Assembly: GCA_025464625.1 (NCBI GenBank)
Contig: JAOAUZ010000001.1
Span: 861,435 to 925,434, forward strand
Direction of reading: 5' to 3'
Length of the DNA stretch: 64,000 nt
Source: Rickettsiales bacterium
Lineage (GTDB): Bacteria; Pseudomonadota; Alphaproteobacteria; Rickettsiales; SXRF01
A program made the translations under genes and the position numbers. This document shows, piece after piece, positions 26,046 to 35,779 of this stretch (position 1 is the first letter of the stretch; every line of letters begins with the position of its first letter). The notes under the pieces were generated by a model. It was given only the letters and a program-made list of their open reading frames with translations. It ran no database searches and was not told where the DNA came from.

Positions 26046-27163
26046 TCGCTAGTTTTATTTTTTTGATATTTTTCTAAAAATTCTTCAGCAAATTCGTTTA
26101 ATCGTTGGGCAGAAATGGCATCACGCAAGCCCTGCATCAATTGTTGGTAAAATGTCAGGTTATGCCATGTAAGCAAAGTTGCGCCTAACATTTCCTCTGC
26201 CTTAAATAAATGGTGCAGATATGCTCTGCTATAGCTTTTACATGCTGGGCATGGGCAATTTTCCTGTAGAGGTCGTGAGTCTTCGGCGAATTTGGCATTG
26301 CGAAGGTTTTTCTCGCCTTCATCAGTGTATCCTCTTGCAAAACGCCCTGCGCGCGTTGGTATCACACAATCAAACATATCCACACCGCGTCTCACCGCAC
26401 CAATAATATCGTCTGGTTTTCCTACACCCATTAAATATCTCGGTTTATCAGTCGGCAGATGTGGCATGGTGTAATCCAGCACCTCAAACATCAACTCCTG
26501 CCCCTCACCTACTGCCAGCCCGCCAATCGCATAACCATCAAAACCAATTTGTTTTAATGCTTCCGCCGATTGTTCGCGTAAGCTTGGAAATACACTGCCC
26601 TGCACGATTCCAAACAAACCATAACCATCACGTTTTATAAAAGCATCTTTGGAACGCGCAGCCCAGCGCATAGAAAGTTGCATGGATTTTTCTGCCTCTT
26701 CTTCACTCACGGGAAACGGTGTACATTCATCAAACGCCATAGTTATATCGCTGCCCAGAAGATGCTGAATCTCCATAGAGCGTTCAGGTGAAAGCTCATA
26801 AGTGCTGCCATCAATATGCGACTGGAAAGTTACGCAATGCTCAGTTATTTTGCGAAGTTTGGAAAGTGACATTACCTGAAAACCGCCAGAATCAGTGAGA
26901 ATCGGCTTGTTCCAATTCATGAATTTATGGAGTCCGCCCATCTTCGCCACCAACTCGGCAGTTGGGCGTAACATCAGGTGATAGGTGTTAGAAAGTAAAA
27001 TATCCGCACCAGTCTGCGCCACTGCTTCTGGTGTCATACCCTTAACCGTTGCCGCCGTGCCAACAGGCATAAAAGCTGGCGTTTTGATTTCACCATGTGC
27101 TGTAGAAACCACGCCTGTGCGCGCCAAACCATCAGTGTGCTTTATGCTGAAAGAAATGCTCAT
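26042..27163 (-). CDS. tgt: tRNA-guanine transglycosylase
   Basis: Exchanges guanine-34 for the queuosine precursor in tRNAs for Asp, Asn, His and Tyr. The 373 residues carry the nucleophile/substrate region [12 protein letters not shown] near residue 90, [10 protein letters not shown], and the zinc site [17 protein letters not shown] near the C-terminus. It is leftward, like queA, but separated from it by a small rightward gene, so the two queuosine genes are close without being an operon. Confidence 0.96.
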   Translation of the reverse strand: MSISFSIKHTDGLARTGVVSTAHGEIKTPAFMPVGTAATVKGMTPEAVAQTGADILLSNTYHLMLRPTAELVAKMGGLHKFMNWNKPILTDSGGFQVMSLSKLRKITEHCVTFQSHIDGSTYELSPERSMEIQHLLGSDITMAFDECTPFPVSEEEAEKSMQLSMRWAARSKDAFIKRDGYGLFGIVQGSVFPSLREQSAEALKQIGFDGYAIGGLAVGEGQELMFEVLDYTMPHLPTDKPRYLMGVGKPDDIIGAVRRGVDMFDCVIPTRAGRFARGYTDEGEKNLRNAKFAEDSRPLQENCPCPACKSYSRAYLHHLFKAEEMLGATLLTWHNLTFYQQLMQGLRDAISAQRLNEFAEEFLEKYQKNKTSD

Positions 27164-27238
27164 AAAAAGAAACTATACTTGTTTATTTGTCTAAATTATG
27201 CTTGTTAGCTATTATTGTTAATAATGGATTAATTTTAT

Positions 27239-27577
27239 ATGTCCAACGATGAAATACAGTATAGCAGTAATGTAACGTTGCTTTCTTGCGCTTGCAAGCA
27301 TCCAAGTTGGGAAGAGGTTGGTGATCTCTACCAAGCAAAAATTAGTGCATCTTCCCTGAAAACCTTATCAAATGTAAAGTCAGCTTTAGTAAGTGTGATG
27401 AAGCCTAATACGGTTAGCAATATTAATATTGAACCAATGGCAATAGAGGGTTCGGATGGCAAAACCGAAAGCTGGAATGTTATTTCCATAAATGTAAAAG
27501 ATGTAGATGAGGAAAAGCTAAAGAAGGTGGCTATGAATGCGCTGGGATACTCAAAAAGCGGTCATAGATTTCCCTGA
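27239..27577 (+). CDS. Unrecognised small protein
   Basis: A 112-residue protein that I do not recognise. It has no signal peptide, carries two cysteines at residues 17 and 19 (LLSCACKHPSWEEVG), and alternates beta-like and helical stretches (MAIEGSDGKTESWNVISINVKDVDEEKLKKVAMNAL), suggesting a small alpha/beta fold. It lies between divergent tgt and convergent queA and overlaps the end of queA by 27 bases. Codon use looks like its neighbours. Confidence 0.6.
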   Translation: MSNDEIQYSSNVTLLSCACKHPSWEEVGDLYQAKISASSLKTLSNVKSALVSVMKPNTVSNINIEPMAIEGSDGKTESWNVISINVKDVDEEKLKKVAMNALGYSKSGHRFP

Positions 27578-28657
27578 CAAAAAACAGGCATCACCATAAG
27601 AATAAAAGCGGTATTTTTGCTCTATGGCATGGGCATAGGCTGCTTTCATTTTATCAATCCCACTAAAAGCACAAACTAGCATAAACAAAGTTGATTTGGG
27701 CAGGTGGAAATTGGTAAGCATGGCATCCACTATCTTAAAGCGATAACTAGGTGTTATAAAAATATTAGTTTCTCCTGCAAATTCCCGAACAATTCCTTGT
27801 TCATCAGCAGCCGATTCTAGCGTGCGAACACTGGTTGTGCCAATTGCTATAACCCGCCCGCCAGCCTGTTTTACATTGTTTATAATTTTTGCGGTTTCCT
27901 TAGAAATTTCTGCATATTCACTATGCATAATGTGATTTTTTGTATCCTCAACCTTGACTGGCAAAAATGTTCCGCCACCAACATGCAGCGTCACATGAAC
28001 ACGCTTCACACCAATAGCATCAATTTTTTCTAATAATTCTTTGGTGAAATGCAAGCCAGCCGTGGGTGCTGCCACCGAACCAGAATTTTCTGCGTAAACT
28101 GTTTGGTAGTTATTATTGTCAGACACATCAGCATGACGGGTTTTTTCAATATATGGCGGCAGTGGCATTGAACCATATTGTTCTAATTTCTTATAAAATT
28201 CAGAATCATTATACGGGAATTTTAGCAGAACCTGCCCATCATCATATTTTTGTATAACTTCCGCACTGAAATCATCCGCAAATTTTACCACATCACCAAT
28301 GCGTAATTTCTTTGCTGGCTTGGCAAAACATTGCCAACTATTATTGTCATCTCGAACACAGTGAGAGATCTCATCATTATTCTGCAAAGATCCCTCGACA
28401 AGCTCGGGATGACAGCGTTTATGCAGCAACACTTCAACCTTCACCAAACCACGAGTACCAAATAAGCGTGCGGGAATAACTTTGGTGTCATTAAACACCA
28501 GCACATCCCCTGCCCGCAGATAATCCGTTAAATTGGCTATGGTTTTATCCTGCAGTTCATCACCAACCACCAACATCCGCGCAGCATCACGCGGAAAAAT
28601 AGGTTCTGTGGCAATGCATTCAGGTGGTAAAGTAAAATCAAATAATGAGGTTTTCAT
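27551..28657 (-). CDS. queA: QueA, SAM:tRNA ribosyltransferase-isomerase, with an in-frame repeat insertion
   Basis: Transfers and isomerises the ribosyl part of SAM onto preQ1-modified tRNA in queuosine synthesis. At 368 residues it is slightly long. Family motifs FNDTKVIPARLFG, GSMPLPPYI, VAAPTAGLHFT, HVGGGTFLPV and TNFHLPKSTLFMLV are intact. Between EVLLHK and WQCFAKPAKKL there are about 27 extra residues, beginning RCHPELVEGSLQ, encoded by a palindromic repeat (28345-28414). The frame is open throughout, so the protein may tolerate the insertion in what should be a surface loop. Confidence 0.93.
   Translation of the reverse strand: MKTSLFDFTLPPECIATEPIFPRDAARMLVVGDELQDKTIANLTDYLRAGDVLVFNDTKVIPARLFGTRGLVKVEVLLHKRCHPELVEGSLQNNDEISHCVRDDNNSWQCFAKPAKKLRIGDVVKFADDFSAEVIQKYDDGQVLLKFPYNDSEFYKKLEQYGSMPLPPYIEKTRHADVSDNNNYQTVYAENSGSVAAPTAGLHFTKELLEKIDAIGVKRVHVTLHVGGGTFLPVKVEDTKNHIMHSEYAEISKETAKIINNVKQAGGRVIAIGTTSVRTLESAADEQGIVREFAGETNIFITPSYRFKIVDAMLTNFHLPKSTLFMLVCAFSGIDKMKAAYAHAIEQKYRFYSYGDACFLSGKSMTAF
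28345..28414 (-). repeat. Palindromic repeat inserted in the queA coding sequence
   Basis: A 70-bp palindrome whose ends are TGTCATCTCGAAC (28345-28357) and GCTCGGGATGACA (28402-28414), inverted copies with two differences. It lies in frame within queA. This behaviour is like that of Rickettsia palindromic elements, though I cannot assign it to a named family. Confidence 0.8.
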
Positions 28658-28663
28658 CTACAC

Positions 28664-29512
28664 TCAAAGATGAGAAGCAAAAAGGCTAATGTTAGCTCGA
28701 TCAAAATTATTAATAAAGGACATGCTAGTGTGCTTGCTACCGTCAGACTCAATTATTTCAATAGTTCCAATCTTGTTTCTTTTTACATGGCTGTAAGGTG
28801 GGATACTGGTTTTTATTTCCCCAACATCTTTTTCAATAACCGCACCTGTACCAATCTTTACGCCATCAGCAATAGTATTATTATCACCGATTCTTGCCGA
28901 TCCGCCAATAAGTACATCATTGCCTATTTTAAGATTATTTCCACAGACAACGGCTCCAACCCCAACCGTTACCTTGTTACCAACTTTAACGTTCCCCAAA
29001 ATTTTAACACCTGTTGAGATAGTACAATCATCACCAACTTCTGGGTGGCGATGCACTAGTTTTTTAGGATCGCTCTCCTCTGGGTTGCCATAAGCACCTA
29101 ACGTCACACCGTGGTAAAGCAATGTTCTTTTGCCAACTTTTGCGGTTTCACCAATTACGACACCAGTACCATGATCAATGAACAGGTTATCGCCAATTTT
29201 TGTTGCTGGGTGAATATCTATACCAGTACGGCTTTTCGCCGCCCCTGCCAGTTTTGCCGCATCAACTTCTTTACCTTCACCAAAAAGTTCATTTGCACGT
29301 TCATGGGCAGCAACAGCCATAACTCCAGAGTAAGTAGCCAAAAGTTGTTTAACGATTTCTGGGGTTTTACCTTTTAAGGCCGCGTCTTTCTGTGTAGCAA
29401 CTCCTACAAAATCTGGGTGTTTGTCTAGATAATCTACAGTCAACCTATCTATTTCGTCCTGCCACTTTGCATAACTAACTGGAACACTGTCTTTCGATTT
29501 TCCACGGTTCAT
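28664..29512 (-). CDS. cysE: Serine O-acetyltransferase
   Basis: Makes O-acetylserine, the precursor of cysteine, which also feeds IscS. The 282-residue protein has an N-terminal helical part and a left-handed parallel beta-helix of hexapeptide repeats (GTGVVIGETAKVGKRTLLYHGVTLGAYG, IGGSARIGDNNTIADGVKIGTGAV). The acetyl-CoA and serine site residues in IDHGTGVVIGE and YHGVTLG are present. The C-terminal tail, normally the contact to CysK, is longer than usual. It ends six bases before queA starts. Confidence 0.92.
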   Translation of the reverse strand: MNRGKSKDSVPVSYAKWQDEIDRLTVDYLDKHPDFVGVATQKDAALKGKTPEIVKQLLATYSGVMAVAAHERANELFGEGKEVDAAKLAGAAKSRTGIDIHPATKIGDNLFIDHGTGVVIGETAKVGKRTLLYHGVTLGAYGNPEESDPKKLVHRHPEVGDDCTISTGVKILGNVKVGNKVTVGVGAVVCGNNLKIGNDVLIGGSARIGDNNTIADGVKIGTGAVIEKDVGEIKTSIPPYSHVKRNKIGTIEIIESDGSKHTSMSFINNFDRANISLFASHL

Positions 29513-29612
29513 ATTAATATTTATTATCCTATAGGGCGAATATGTTATCGCACTATGATATACTACTATTGGAAATAGTCAAATAAACAAAAATACATTA
29601 AATTCATGTAAA

Positions 29613-31196
29613 TTAGGCAGCAAGGTCTTCCTGCGCCAGCACACGCCTTATAAGTTTTATGGTTTCCACTCGTCCATATAGTTTCACGAATGACCCCATT
29701 CGCGGTCCTTGCGGTTGCCCCAGCAAAGTCTCATAAAGTGCTGAAAACCAAGCCTTAAGTTCTGGGAATGGATTGTTTTTACCAATATCATAAATCTTGG
29801 TTTGAATTTCTTCAGCGGTGGCTTTATCGTCTATTGACTCCAAATAGTCAGCCATCTGACTCAGGGCATCTGATTCTAATTCTGTTGGCAAGCGGAACTT
29901 ACGGGTTGGTTTTACAAAATCCTGATAATAATTAACTGCGCCATTTACCAGCTTATCCAAAAACGGATGGGTCTGCGGAGAAAATTGTGGCATGGTGTGA
30001 GTAATAAAGCCCCATAATACTTTTCCATCCTGCGCTCCAGCCACGCTCGCTAGGTTCAACAAAAGATTAAAGCTAGGAACACCCTCTGGTGCGGGAGGTT
30101 TTCCATTGTGTATGTGATAAACTGGATTATTTAGTCGTGCAGCTAAATCTTCTTTAGCAAATTTATCCAGATAGGTTTGATACTCATCAACAGCTTTAGG
30201 AATTACATCAAAATATAGGCGTTTTGCCTTGCGTGGTGATTGGAACATATAAAGGCTTAATGATTCCTGCGGTGCATAGCGTAGCCACTCGTCAATGGTC
30301 AAACCATTACCTTTAGACTTGGATATTTTCTGCCCCTTCTCATCCAAAAACAGTTCATACATATATTGTTGCGGTGGTTTGCCACCAGCAATAGTGCAAA
30401 TAGCACTATATAACTCGGCGGAAGCCAAATGATCTTTACCATACATTTCGTAATCAACGCCAAGGGCAGCCCAACGCATGCCCATATCTGGTTTCCATTG
30501 CAGTTTGCAATGCCCGCCAGTCACTGGTACTTCTTCTAGTGTTCCATCTTCTTCTTCGTAAATAATAGTGCCTTTACTAACTTTTGTTTCTACCACTTTA
30601 GCGAGAAGCACTTTGCCAGAGCGTGGCGAAACTGGTAGAAACGGGCTGTAAGTCTGTTGCCGTTCATCGCCAAGCGTGGGAATCATAACATCCATCACCT
30701 GCTGGTAACGCTCAAGCAATGCAAGTAGCGCATTATCAAATTCACCAGATTTATAAGTTTCTGTTGAACTCTTAAATTCGTACTCAAAACCGAAATGATC
30801 CAGAAACGCTCGCAAGCGAGCGTTCATATGTGCGCCAAAGCTATCATGCGTTCCAAACGGGTCAGGAACTGATGTTAGTGGCTTTCCTAAATTAGCCTTA
30901 ATCATCTCGGTATTTGGCAGATTATCTGGTACTTTGCGCAGACCATCCATATCATCAGAAAAACAAATAAGTTTGGTGGGAATATCACTTATCGCTTCAA
31001 AAGCCTTGCGCACCATAGTTGTGCGCGCAACTTCGCCAAATGTGCCGATATGTGGCAAGCCTGACGGTCCATAGCCAGTTTCAAACAAAACATAGCCTTT
31101 GGCTGGTGGCGCGTTTTTATACCGCTCGACTAGAGTCATCGCTTCCTGAAATGGCCAAGCGTTAGAGGCTGCTGCTAATATTCTTATATCATTCAT
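29613..31196 (-). CDS. lysS: Class I lysyl-tRNA synthetase
   Basis: Charges tRNA-Lys using a Rossmann-fold class I catalytic domain, unlike the class II enzyme of E. coli; this form is found in archaea and many alphaproteobacteria. In the 527 residues the HIGH-type motif is GPSGLPHIGTF near residue 44 and the KMSKS-type motif is QKISKSKGN near residue 292. The C-terminal helical domain binds the anticodon. It is monocistronic, divergent from the kefB-like gene. Its substrate tRNA-Lys(TTT) is also in the window. Confidence 0.95.
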   Translation of the reverse strand: MNDIRILAAASNAWPFQEAMTLVERYKNAPPAKGYVLFETGYGPSGLPHIGTFGEVARTTMVRKAFEAISDIPTKLICFSDDMDGLRKVPDNLPNTEMIKANLGKPLTSVPDPFGTHDSFGAHMNARLRAFLDHFGFEYEFKSSTETYKSGEFDNALLALLERYQQVMDVMIPTLGDERQQTYSPFLPVSPRSGKVLLAKVVETKVSKGTIIYEEEDGTLEEVPVTGGHCKLQWKPDMGMRWAALGVDYEMYGKDHLASAELYSAICTIAGGKPPQQYMYELFLDEKGQKISKSKGNGLTIDEWLRYAPQESLSLYMFQSPRKAKRLYFDVIPKAVDEYQTYLDKFAKEDLAARLNNPVYHIHNGKPPAPEGVPSFNLLLNLASVAGAQDGKVLWGFITHTMPQFSPQTHPFLDKLVNGAVNYYQDFVKPTRKFRLPTELESDALSQMADYLESIDDKATAEEIQTKIYDIGKNNPFPELKAWFSALYETLLGQPQGPRMGSFVKLYGRVETIKLIRRVLAQEDLAA

Positions 31197-31328
31197 AAAT
31201 ATTCCATGCTTTCTTAGATTAAGTTAGGCAATCATTAACCTAAAATTTGATTATTTCCAATAGAGAAACAAATTAAGTTATAACATCAATTTGCCTTTGT
31301 AAAAAAATGGGTGTTTATATGCATTATT

Positions 31329-33044
31329 ATGAATCACTCAATACCTCTTTTCGAAATTGTTGTTCTGCTGCTTTCAGCAGTGCTTATCGTCTCGGTTTTT
31401 CGTACATTACGTTTAAGCCCAGCACTTGGTCATTTAGCGGCTGGAACTATAATCGGCCCCTTTGGTTTTGCCCTTATCAGCGATGTAAAAACCACCTCTG
31501 GTATTGCTGAATTTGGTATAATATTTTTGTTATTCCTTATAGGATTAGAGTTATCGTTTGAACGATTACGCAGCATCCGCAAGCATGTGTTTGGCTTCGG
31601 CAGCGCGCAAGTTATTATAACTGGCGGTCTATTCACCATATTCCTTATGGGATTAGGCGGGCAGGCTCAGTCTGCCATTATAGTTGGTTGTGGACTTGCC
31701 CTGTCTTCAACAGCAATAGTATTGCAGGTTGTCGCGGAACAGGGTGAAAAATCATCACAAGTCGGGCGATTGGCACTAGCAATTCTTATACTCCAAGATC
31801 TCGCGGTTATTCCTCTTCTGGTTCTTGTATCTGTTCTAAACAACCACGATAAAACTCTTGCTTCCGCCCTCACTGATGCTGCCATAAATGCGGTACTGTG
31901 TTTTGCGGTAATATTTATAGCTGGTCGTTATTTGCTCCGTCCCACCCTCCACTTCATTGCCTCACTGGAAAATACAGAATTATTTTCAGCTACCACACTG
32001 TTGGTTCTTCTTGGAGTAGCTTGGCTGTCATCCTTCGCTGGGCTTTCACCAGCACTTGGTGCTTTTCTTGCTGGATTACTAATCGCAGAAACAGAATTCA
32101 AACCACAAGTGGAAGCTGATATTTTGCCCTTCAAAAATCTATTGCTTGGGTTATTCTTTATGACGGTTGGTATGTCACTTAATATAGACATGCTAACATC
32201 ACATTTTGCTGGAATAATAGGACTCACCATTACCCTGATGTTTTGTAAGACCCTTATTATCATGGCTCTATGCCGTGTTTTTGGTTTCTATTTAAGTACA
32301 GCGACACATGTTGGCTTGCTATTATCACAGGGTGGAGAATTCGCCTTTATCTTATTTTCACTCGCAGGAAGCAACGGCATTATCGGAAATGAATTATCGC
32401 AGATATTGTTGGTGGTTGTAACCATGAGCATGGCACTAACTCCACTAGTTGCCCAGCTAGGAAAGAAAATAGCTACCACACTGGAAAAACATTCTATTTC
32501 CCGACCAGACATTATGTTGGAAGAAACCACCGACTTACGCCAACATGTTGTTATAAGCGGCTTTGGACGTGTTGGTCACACTGTCGCCAAACTGTTGGAA
32601 AGTGAAAATATTCCATATGTTACCATCGATATGGATTCATTTATGGTGGCGCGCGAACGAAAAAATGGAATACCTATTTATTATGGTGATACAACGAGGA
32701 TGCATGTACTCAAATCACTCGCAGTTGAGAGGGCGCGAGCCATGATAATAACCCACAACGATACACGGGTTGCAATTCAAACAATAAATGCCGTTCGCGA
32801 GCTAAATCCAGATCTTCCGATTATTGCCCGCGCCCGCAACATTGAACAAGTGCAGAAGCTAGAAAAGGCTGGTGCAAACTTAGCCGTTGCCGAAATGTTT
32901 GAGGTCAGCCTACAACTTGGTGGATCACTACTAAAAGAAATTGGTATTTCCGACCATGAGATAAGCAGAATTATTGACATTTTTAGAGCAGAAGACTACG
33001 CCCTTACACGCACTGCAGAAAGTGAATTTCCTGTGAAGATTTAA
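31329..33044 (+). CDS. KefB/CPA2-type cation:proton antiporter with TrkA-N domain
   Basis: Monovalent cation:proton antiporter of the CPA2 family with about twelve membrane segments in the first 380 residues (LGHLAAGTIIGPFGF, LFLIGLELSFERL, LALSSTAIVLQVV, SPALGAFLAGLLIAE), followed by a TrkA-N NAD-binding domain (HVVISGFGRVGHTVAKLLE, YYGDTTRMHVLKSL). This is the layout of KefB/KefC potassium efflux systems, but the glutathione-sensing regions were not checked. I use the ATG at 31329 (571 residues); a GTG at 31311 adds six. No kefG/F ancillary gene is adjacent. Confidence 0.88.
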   Translation: MNHSIPLFEIVVLLLSAVLIVSVFRTLRLSPALGHLAAGTIIGPFGFALISDVKTTSGIAEFGIIFLLFLIGLELSFERLRSIRKHVFGFGSAQVIITGGLFTIFLMGLGGQAQSAIIVGCGLALSSTAIVLQVVAEQGEKSSQVGRLALAILILQDLAVIPLLVLVSVLNNHDKTLASALTDAAINAVLCFAVIFIAGRYLLRPTLHFIASLENTELFSATTLLVLLGVAWLSSFAGLSPALGAFLAGLLIAETEFKPQVEADILPFKNLLLGLFFMTVGMSLNIDMLTSHFAGIIGLTITLMFCKTLIIMALCRVFGFYLSTATHVGLLLSQGGEFAFILFSLAGSNGIIGNELSQILLVVVTMSMALTPLVAQLGKKIATTLEKHSISRPDIMLEETTDLRQHVVISGFGRVGHTVAKLLESENIPYVTIDMDSFMVARERKNGIPIYYGDTTRMHVLKSLAVERARAMIITHNDTRVAIQTINAVRELNPDLPIIARARNIEQVQKLEKAGANLAVAEMFEVSLQLGGSLLKEIGISDHEISRIIDIFRAEDYALTRTAESEFPVKI

Positions 33045-34106
33045 TCATCTGCTGAGGTTTGCATCACCAATGCTTTTAGAGCGCTTTGCTTCTCTTGCTC
33101 GGAATTTTGCTACCCTATCTTCACCACCGACATTACTATGCTTTGATTCTATAGGTTCTTCTTTTTGTCGCTTTAAATCCGCGGCTAATTCTACTAGCGA
33201 TTTGGTAAATGGTTGAGAATCAATATTTGCGATATATCCATCTTCATTCTGATGTAACTTATCTGGTATAAACCTTTCACCAGCAATTTTTGCAAAATCC
33301 ACCCTACGCTTTCTTTCTATCTCTTCTATAGTATTCGTCTTTGGAAAACCCAAGTATTCACCAAGCCCTGACCGCGCAACGCCATAAATAAGATTACTGG
33401 TAGTCAGGGCATTAACGTTAGAAAATTTCTTGGCTATTCTATTTTTTAATCCAGTGTCATCTGTCAGTACCACCAACAGCTTATTATTGCTCTGCTTTGA
33501 TTTAGTGTCCAACAATGAAATGATTGCATCATCACCATCATAATTTCCTAACTGTTTTTCTGCATCTTTTATCTCATACTTAGCTTCTCTCTTTCCCAGT
33601 TTTTCTGCATATCTAACGTGAGTGTCTTTTATACTTTTACGCCTTATTCCCTCTATTCTTGCAGTATAATTTTTTGCTATTCTCCGCATTGAATCACAAA
33701 ATTCATCGACTTCTTTAGGACCAGTGCCAGATATTATCTCTATATTTGGATGTTCTTTATGCGGTGAAGTTTCTGGCAGAATGGCATCTTTCAAAAATGG
33801 CTTCAATGTACTATAACTGTATTTTTTTTTACTTTCATGGAAATTCGTAATATCTGCCCCTGATGCCATTATGTTGGCCGTCTCGTAAGAGATCATCTCT
33901 GGAGTTATTATACGGTATCCATTCCTTGCTAAAAATGGCAATATATCAAGAAATTTCCTAGGAACCACTCCGTCTTCCTGTTGCTTCTCTTTGGGAATAT
34001 CGGTTATTAATTGTAAGAACACACAAGCATCAACAATAATATCCCCACGGTAAGGAACCTCTGTTTTCTTGGTATTTTCACTATTGACGGGTGGTAGCAT
34101 CAGCAA
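33045..34106 (-). CDS. PIN-like domain protein, possible ribonuclease
   Basis: A 353-residue protein not assigned to a named family. The sequence suggests a PIN-like nuclease fold: DIIVDACVFLQLI (first acidic residue) near residue 22, ITPEMISYETANI (acidic second position) near 68, NYDGDDAIISLLD near 186 and LLVVLTDDTGLKNRIA near 208. The final 100 residues are Lys/Arg/Glu-rich. No antitoxin gene is adjacent; the neighbours are convergent kefB and a divergent small gene. An RNase role is inference. Confidence 0.55.
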   Translation of the reverse strand: MLMLPPVNSENTKKTEVPYRGDIIVDACVFLQLITDIPKEKQQEDGVVPRKFLDILPFLARNGYRIITPEMISYETANIMASGADITNFHESKKKYSYSTLKPFLKDAILPETSPHKEHPNIEIISGTGPKEVDEFCDSMRRIAKNYTARIEGIRRKSIKDTHVRYAEKLGKREAKYEIKDAEKQLGNYDGDDAIISLLDTKSKQSNNKLLVVLTDDTGLKNRIAKKFSNVNALTTSNLIYGVARSGLGEYLGFPKTNTIEEIERKRRVDFAKIAGERFIPDKLHQNEDGYIANIDSQPFTKSLVELAADLKRQKEEPIESKHSNVGGEDRVAKFRAREAKRSKSIGDANLSR

Positions 34107-34299
34107 TCTTTCCTAATTATTATTTATTAGTTATTCCTAACGGTACCATATTAAGTTAATAAAATATAACTATTTTATAGCTGTTTACACCAGTAACAAA
34201 ATATTCATAATATTCAAATTGCTACTCCAGCCATCAATGCTAGGATGTTAACCATTGGCTGCTATTATTAGCAACAATCAAAATTATAAGGAAAATTTT

Positions 34300-34602
34300 A
34301 TGTCTAATGATAAAAAAAGCAGCGATCCTCTCCAAAACTTTGGGACTTTTTTTGGTGCGGCTGCTTTAATAGGAACGCTTACCGCTGGTGTAAACCATCC
34401 TCCAGAACAACCTAAGGGTAATGACGCAGTTGAAAAAGAAGTGCCTACTAGTAGCCGTACCTCAAGGAATATACAGAATACAGCAGCAGCATTAGCTGGT
34501 GGTGGCATCACTGTATCCGCTCTCGCAAGATTACGCAAACGCAATGAAAAACAAAAAGAAAATCAAAATAATGGTGGGCGCGGCGAAGGTCGTTCGGTTT
34601 AG
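34300..34602 (+). CDS. Small unrecognised protein with two hydrophobic stretches
   Basis: A 100-residue protein starting MSNDKKSSDPLQNFG at 34300; AAGGAAAA just before this ATG supports it over the upstream start at 34255. Two alanine/glycine-rich segments (GTFFGAAALIGTLTAGV and AAALAGGGITVSALARL) could cross the membrane, with a basic, Asn/Gly-rich tail. It is divergent from the PIN-like gene. No function can be assigned. Confidence 0.6.
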   Translation: MSNDKKSSDPLQNFGTFFGAAALIGTLTAGVNHPPEQPKGNDAVEKEVPTSSRTSRNIQNTAAALAGGGITVSALARLRKRNEKQKENQNNGGRGEGRSV

Positions 34603-34700
34603 TTATTAAGAACCCATGTTTTTCATCCCAAATTAACTGTTTACTTTGCCTTTCTATACTGTTATTACGGCTGCGTAAATCATAGAATATCGGCGATCTG

Positions 34701-34770
34701 CCCCTATAGGTTTCATTTGGTGCATGCTCTTGAAGTATGTGGCAAATGAAGGGGTTTGTTTGTCTTTTTT
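34701..34770 (+). promoter_or_regulatory. Possible attenuator/terminator hairpin upstream of prs
   Basis: CCCC (34701-34704) plus TTCATTTG (34712-34719) pair with CAAATGAA (34743-34750) plus GGGG (34751-34754), with a bulge on the left arm. A T-rich stretch (34755-34770) follows. It ends about 30 bases before the prs ATG, so it could terminate the upstream transcript or control entry into prs. Confidence 0.4.
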
Positions 34771-34798
34771 GATATATTTGTATTTTGGATGAAAAATT

Positions 34799-35734
34799 AT
34801 GAAATTACTCGCTTGCAACAGCAATATACCACTCGCCCAGTCAATGGCTGATTATCTTGGCGTAAAGCTGACTAATACCAGCGTAAAACGCTTCGCTGAT
34901 CAGGAGGTGTTTGTTGAAATAAACGAGAATGTACGCGGTGAAGATGTTTTTGTTGTACAATCCACCTGCTACCCAGCTAACGATCATATTATGGAATTAT
35001 TGGTGTGTCTGGACGCTCTTAAACGCGCTTCGGCACGTCGCGTTACTGCGGTTATCCCATATTTCGGCTATGCCAGACAAGACCGCAAGGTTGGTCCGCG
35101 CACACCTATTTCTGCAAAATTAGTGGCGAACGTGATTGCTGCATCTGGCGCGAACCGCGTGTTGACTATCGATTTACACGCAGCGCAGATACAAGGTTTT
35201 TTCGATATTCCATTGGATCATCTATACGCAGCTCCTGTAATTGTAAAAGATATAAAGGCACAATTTCCTGATATCAGCAAAGTTATGATTGTGTCACCAG
35301 ACGTGGGTGGTGTGGTGCGTGCGCGTGGGCTTGCCAACCGCATTGGTGCTGATTTGGCGATAGTTGATAAACGTCGCGAGCGAGCTGGTCACTCTGAAGT
35401 TATGAATATTATTGGTGATGTTAGCGGTCGTGACTGCATATTGTTTGACGATATTGTCGATTCCGCTGGCACGCTGTGCAATGCTGCTGCTGCCCTTAAA
35501 GATGCTGGCGCAAACTCTGTTGCTGCTTATGTAACGCACGGCGTTCTGTCTGGAAAAGCCATTGAGCGTGTTGAAAAATCCGTGCTAACATCATTGGTTG
35601 TAACCGATACTATAGCTGCCACTGATGCAGTAAAAGCTACAAAAAACATCCGCATGTTATCTGTTGCACCGCTACTTGCTGAGGCAATCAAGCGTATCAG
35701 CGAAGAGACAAGCGTATCGAGCCTATTTGATTAA
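34799..35734 (+). CDS. prs: Ribose-phosphate pyrophosphokinase
   Basis: Makes PRPP from ribose-5-phosphate and ATP, for nucleotides, histidine and tryptophan. The 311 residues include the N-terminal [25 protein letters not shown], the flexible catalytic loop [10 protein letters not shown], the metal-binding [18 protein letters not shown] and the PRPP motif [13 protein letters not shown]. It is followed at 45 bases by rplY, then pth and ychF, a conserved bacterial order. Confidence 0.97.
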   Translation: MKLLACNSNIPLAQSMADYLGVKLTNTSVKRFADQEVFVEINENVRGEDVFVVQSTCYPANDHIMELLVCLDALKRASARRVTAVIPYFGYARQDRKVGPRTPISAKLVANVIAASGANRVLTIDLHAAQIQGFFDIPLDHLYAAPVIVKDIKAQFPDISKVMIVSPDVGGVVRARGLANRIGADLAIVDKRRERAGHSEVMNIIGDVSGRDCILFDDIVDSAGTLCNAAAALKDAGANSVAAYVTHGVLSGKAIERVEKSVLTSLVVTDTIAATDAVKATKNIRMLSVAPLLAEAIKRISEETSVSSLFD

Positions 35735-35779
35735 AATTATAAACCAAAAGAATTTGAACAAAGTTTAAGGAGACTAAAA

